Part shown: in pieces, positions 61,201-64,000 of the stretch
Position numbering within the stretch: position 1 is the first letter of the stretch
Layout: every line of letters begins with the position of its first letter
Source: Oidiodendron maius Zn
Taxonomy: Eukaryota > Ascomycota > Leotiomycetes > Myxotrichaceae
DNA: 64,000 nucleotides
Assembly (NCBI GenBank): GCA_000827325.1
Contig: KN832908.1
Coordinates: forward strand, 39,018 to 103,017
Direction of reading: 5' to 3'
Position numbers and translations under genes: made by a program
Notes under the pieces: generated by a model
The model's database searches: none
What the model was told of the DNA's origin: nothing
The model's input: the letters and a program-made list of their open reading frames with translations, nothing else

Positions 61201-63417
61201 GGCCCCCCTTATAGTATACCTATAGTATCTCTGTATACTATATAAGGTTTAATATTCTGTCTCTATCTTCTCTATACTTTATATTTCTCTGTCTAGTAGG
61301 TTCTCTCTATAGTATAGCTAGTATAAGGTTCCAGTATTATATCAGTAAGAGGAGCACTTCTATATATTGTAATATTCTCTCTTCTCTATTCTATTATAGG
61401 TAATAGAGGTTTATATTACCTACTACTAGGTAGTGACTCTCTAGTAGTCTCTTAGGGAGTGTCTAGAGAAGGCTCTGCTAGTCTATTCCTTTATATAGTA
61501 AGTATATTAACTATATTGTTAGCAGTTTAGGCTTAGCTTTAAAGGTAACTCTATACTAGTTTGTCTCTATAGCCTATAACTACCCTGTAATCCTATAGTA
61601 TTTATAGATATATAGTACTACCTAGCTATTACCTTTATAGACTAGGTAGTATTTGCTATTAGCTAGGTAGTAGAGCTATCCAGTTTCTAAGTTCCTAGCT
61701 AGTTCCTATATAGCTATTATATTATACTTACTGTAATCCTCTAGTGTAATTAATACTACCTCCTGGTTCTTTCCTGTATTCTAGTATACTACTGATAGTA
61801 TTATTAGAAGGGGTTAGAGCTGCTTGCTGTAGTGTCTTAGATGCTTTGTATTCTCTAGATCCTTACTGTACTTATACTATAGCCTTACTAAGCGAATATT
61901 ATAATATCTTGATATATCTTTACTATCTAGATAGTTTCTAGAGGTCTTCCTCTCTTAGCTGCTAGCTGGCTAGAGGTATACTAGGAGCTCCCTAGCTATA
62001 GTAGTCTTTTGTATATAACTAGATAGAAGCTATCTATATCTTCTTCTAGTTGTAAGGCTAGTATATTGTCTATATTACTACTACTATTTCCCTAGATAAC
62101 CTTAAACTAGAGTAGCTAGTATAGGTATACCTAGTAGGCTCTACTACTCTCCTGCTTAGCAGTAAGGTAGTCCTAGTTCTATATAGTATAAGCTCCTCTA
62201 TAGTTGATATACCTCTTCTTGCTACTGTCTTCCTTCTCTAGGCAGTTAGCTTCTCCCTCTTTATATACTATATAGGTATAGTGGCTGTATCTAGCCTATT
62301 TAGTATAGTACTATCTAATATACCTGAAGGTATAGTACCTAAAGCATTGCCTTACCTGCACTTCTATATAGTAGGGTTTAACATTAAAAATTTGGGCTTT
62401 GAATATAATATCTCTTTAGCAAGCCTCCTAAGCAGCGACTACACTACTTATATATAGGACTATATTAGCGAATAGCCTATAAGGGGTTTTAGGGAGCTAT
62501 ATTTTATACCAGACAATACTAGGTATATATTTCTTTAGTTTAATAAGGAGCTCTATTAGATTATAGATATTGTATAGTCTAGAGGCTGCTATTCCCTTTA
62601 CTATAACTATAAACTCCCTGTATTTTATCTGTATCTATACTCCAAATATAGTCGCTACCTATACTGTCTCCTTAGTAAAGCCTTCTATATTTCCTATAAA
62701 CGTTAGGACTATATTGCTGCTCTATATTCTCCTTGCTGCTACTATACTGTCCCCTCCTAGTGCCTTATTGACTGCCTTGACCACTTAGGCAGGCATTCTT
62801 TTAGCTAGGTCCTTGCTCTACTCTAGAGCTTATATTATAATTTCCCGGGTTTATCGCTCTAGGATAACTACCTTCAGTATATATACTGCTCCCTTGCTAG
62901 TACTATATACCCCCTTTACTACTACTGCCTATATCTTCTTGGATATATTCTCAGGCCCTAGTAGGGCCTCCTTAACCGTTTTTACTAGTATCTTGATAGT
63001 AGTTTATAGGTTATTCAACTCTATTGTGGTACTGGCTCCTAGTATATTTTGATATATTGCAAGGACCTCCCTTAGTATCACAATAAAGCCCTCCTCTTTA
63101 CCTGGTATTATATAGTCTTTGAATGGTCGCAAGAGATCCTTGTAATTACCCTCCAGCCCCCCTTCTCCCTTATCGCTGCTGCTTCGCTAGGTCTATATAT
63201 ATATACTTATACCTGCTAGTAGGTGGTGTATACTTTGCTTAAGACTAGTATATCCGTTATCGACCACTATTAGAGCCGCTATAACGCTAGAGGGATGCAG
63301 GTGACTTGAAGGGTAGTAGAACCAGGGTCGCTAGTTCCAGATTTTGTAGTTATTTAATTTTATATTGAGGTTTAAGGTTGAATATAGAGTATAAATTAAA
63401 ATCGCGAAAAATTTATC
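58288..63417 (-). mobile_element. LINE copy B, full length (14 bp TSD)
   Basis: TSD TAGTAGATACTATA at 58,274-58,287 and 63,418-63,431. 5,130 bp, 3' (ATT)n tract at the left end and 5' end at 63,417, collinear with copy A but on the minus strand. The 5' 1.2 kb (about 62.2-63.4 kb, ORF1 N-terminal part) retains more GC and CpG than the rest. Carries ORF1, endonuclease, RT and C-terminal knuckle relics as described for copy A. It inserted into the pol gene of Gypsy-3. Confidence 0.9.
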
Positions 63418-63431
63418 TAGTAGATACTATA

Positions 63432-64000
63432 GTCTTTAAGAAATAAATAACTAGATACTATTCATTATTAAAATAAAGCTATAATAGAATATTAGTAATT
63501 ACTCTATTTAATATATTTGTTTTAATTATTGATTTATATTTAGAGTTATAATAGTATAATACTAGTATAGCTATAAACTATAGCTTTAGCTTCTTAAAAG
63601 CTTTCTAGTATTATTTATTAAATATAAATAGAATATTAATCTTTATAAGTTAGATTAAAGGTTTAATAATCCTTCTATAATCCTAGATAAAGTATTTATA
63701 AAAGTTATAAAAGTCTAGAAATAACTAGATTCCTTTTATAGTAATAGAAGTAGTCTAGTTAACTACTATAAAGACCTTTTCTAGATTAACTTTAATATTA
63801 TCTATAGTAATAATAAAGTCTAGATATTTAATATATTTAACTCTAAATTTATACTTCTTTAGATTAGTCTATAGATTTATATCCTTTAGTTACTATAAAA
63901 CCTTTTTAATATACTTTTTATAGTCTAACTTATTCTTAAAGTAAATAAGGATATTATCTAGATAAATAGTATAGAAATTATTTAAATAATTAAATAAAAT
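63432..64000 (-). pseudogene. Gypsy-3 reverse transcriptase region, runs off the right edge
   Basis: Minus strand, right to left: YLDNILIYFKNK at about 63,970-63,935 (family YLDDILIYS), YKFRVKYIKYLDFIIT near 63,855-63,810 (family FxVxExxFLGFIIS), WTTSITIKGIQLFLDFYNFY near 63,740-63,690 (Trp and Gln codons mutated) and NKQYQKAFKKLKL near 63,600. Clear Ty3/Gypsy order. The 5' part (gag, protease, LTR) lies outside the window. Confidence 0.8.

Noticed and set aside
62570-63052. Two plus-strand ORFs near the LINE B 5' end
   Set aside because: LINE B is on the minus strand; these are antisense to ORF1.

Overview
The window comes from a filamentous ascomycete (Pezizomycotina). Two things point there. 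It holds an intron-rich Zn(II)2Cys6 transcription-factor gene with 47-110 bp introns and CTRAY-like branch sites. Most of the rest is extremely TA-rich repeat DNA in which old reading frames are broken mainly by TAG and TAA where CAG/CAA (Gln) is expected, and catalytic Asp codons have become Asn. That is the signature of repeat-induced point mutation (RIP, C:G to T:A in repeats). I cannot name the species.

Layout. 1-1.2 kb: RIP-mutated Gypsy LTR/internal sequence and a CENP-B/Tigger-type transposase relic (minus). 1.2-9.9 kb: an island of normal base composition with a LINE relic, a HET-domain fragment with an early stop, and a complete transcription factor (minus, 9 exons, about 700 aa), the only gene I consider intact. 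9.9-12.2 kb: RIP-mutated DNA hiding an unrecognised minus-strand frame, then a 214 bp solo LTR. 12.4-13.9 kb: a second, non-coding island. 13.9-17.1 kb: RIP-mutated DNA with a long concealed plus-strand frame. 17.1-21.1 kb: 5'-truncated LINE. 21.1-23.5 kb: pogo/Fot1-like transposase relic.

From about 23.9 kb to the right edge the sequence is one nested retrotransposon stack that can be resolved from target-site duplications (TSDs). A minus-strand Gypsy (Gypsy-3) runs off the right end and is split by LINE copy B, a 1.58 kb LTR element lacking pol, and a chimeric LINE. A second minus-strand Gypsy (Gypsy-2, 214 bp LTR) abuts it. Gypsy-2 is split by a pogo transposon (24.55-26.41 kb, TA duplication) and by a plus-strand Gypsy (Gypsy-1, 28,533-49,037, TSD AGTTA). 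Gypsy-1 in turn carries a full-length LINE (14 bp TSD), a GC-rich 186 bp solo LTR (TSD CTTAG), a minus-strand Copia with 312 bp LTRs (TSD TAGAA) and a composite retroelement (13 bp TSD).

The most interesting signal is a pair of chimeric insertions that share the 3' end of the resident Tad-like LINE but carry unrelated 5' sequence. Copy D (46,068-48,633) joins the last ~570 bp of the LINE to two 792 bp tandem repeats and a ~415 bp leader. Copy E (51,546-55,494) joins the last ~2.8 kb of the LINE to a ~1.2 kb foreign segment. Each is bounded as a whole by a LINE-type TSD, so each inserted as one unit, much like the MINE chimeras of Magnaporthe. No rRNA, tRNA or CRISPR feature was found.
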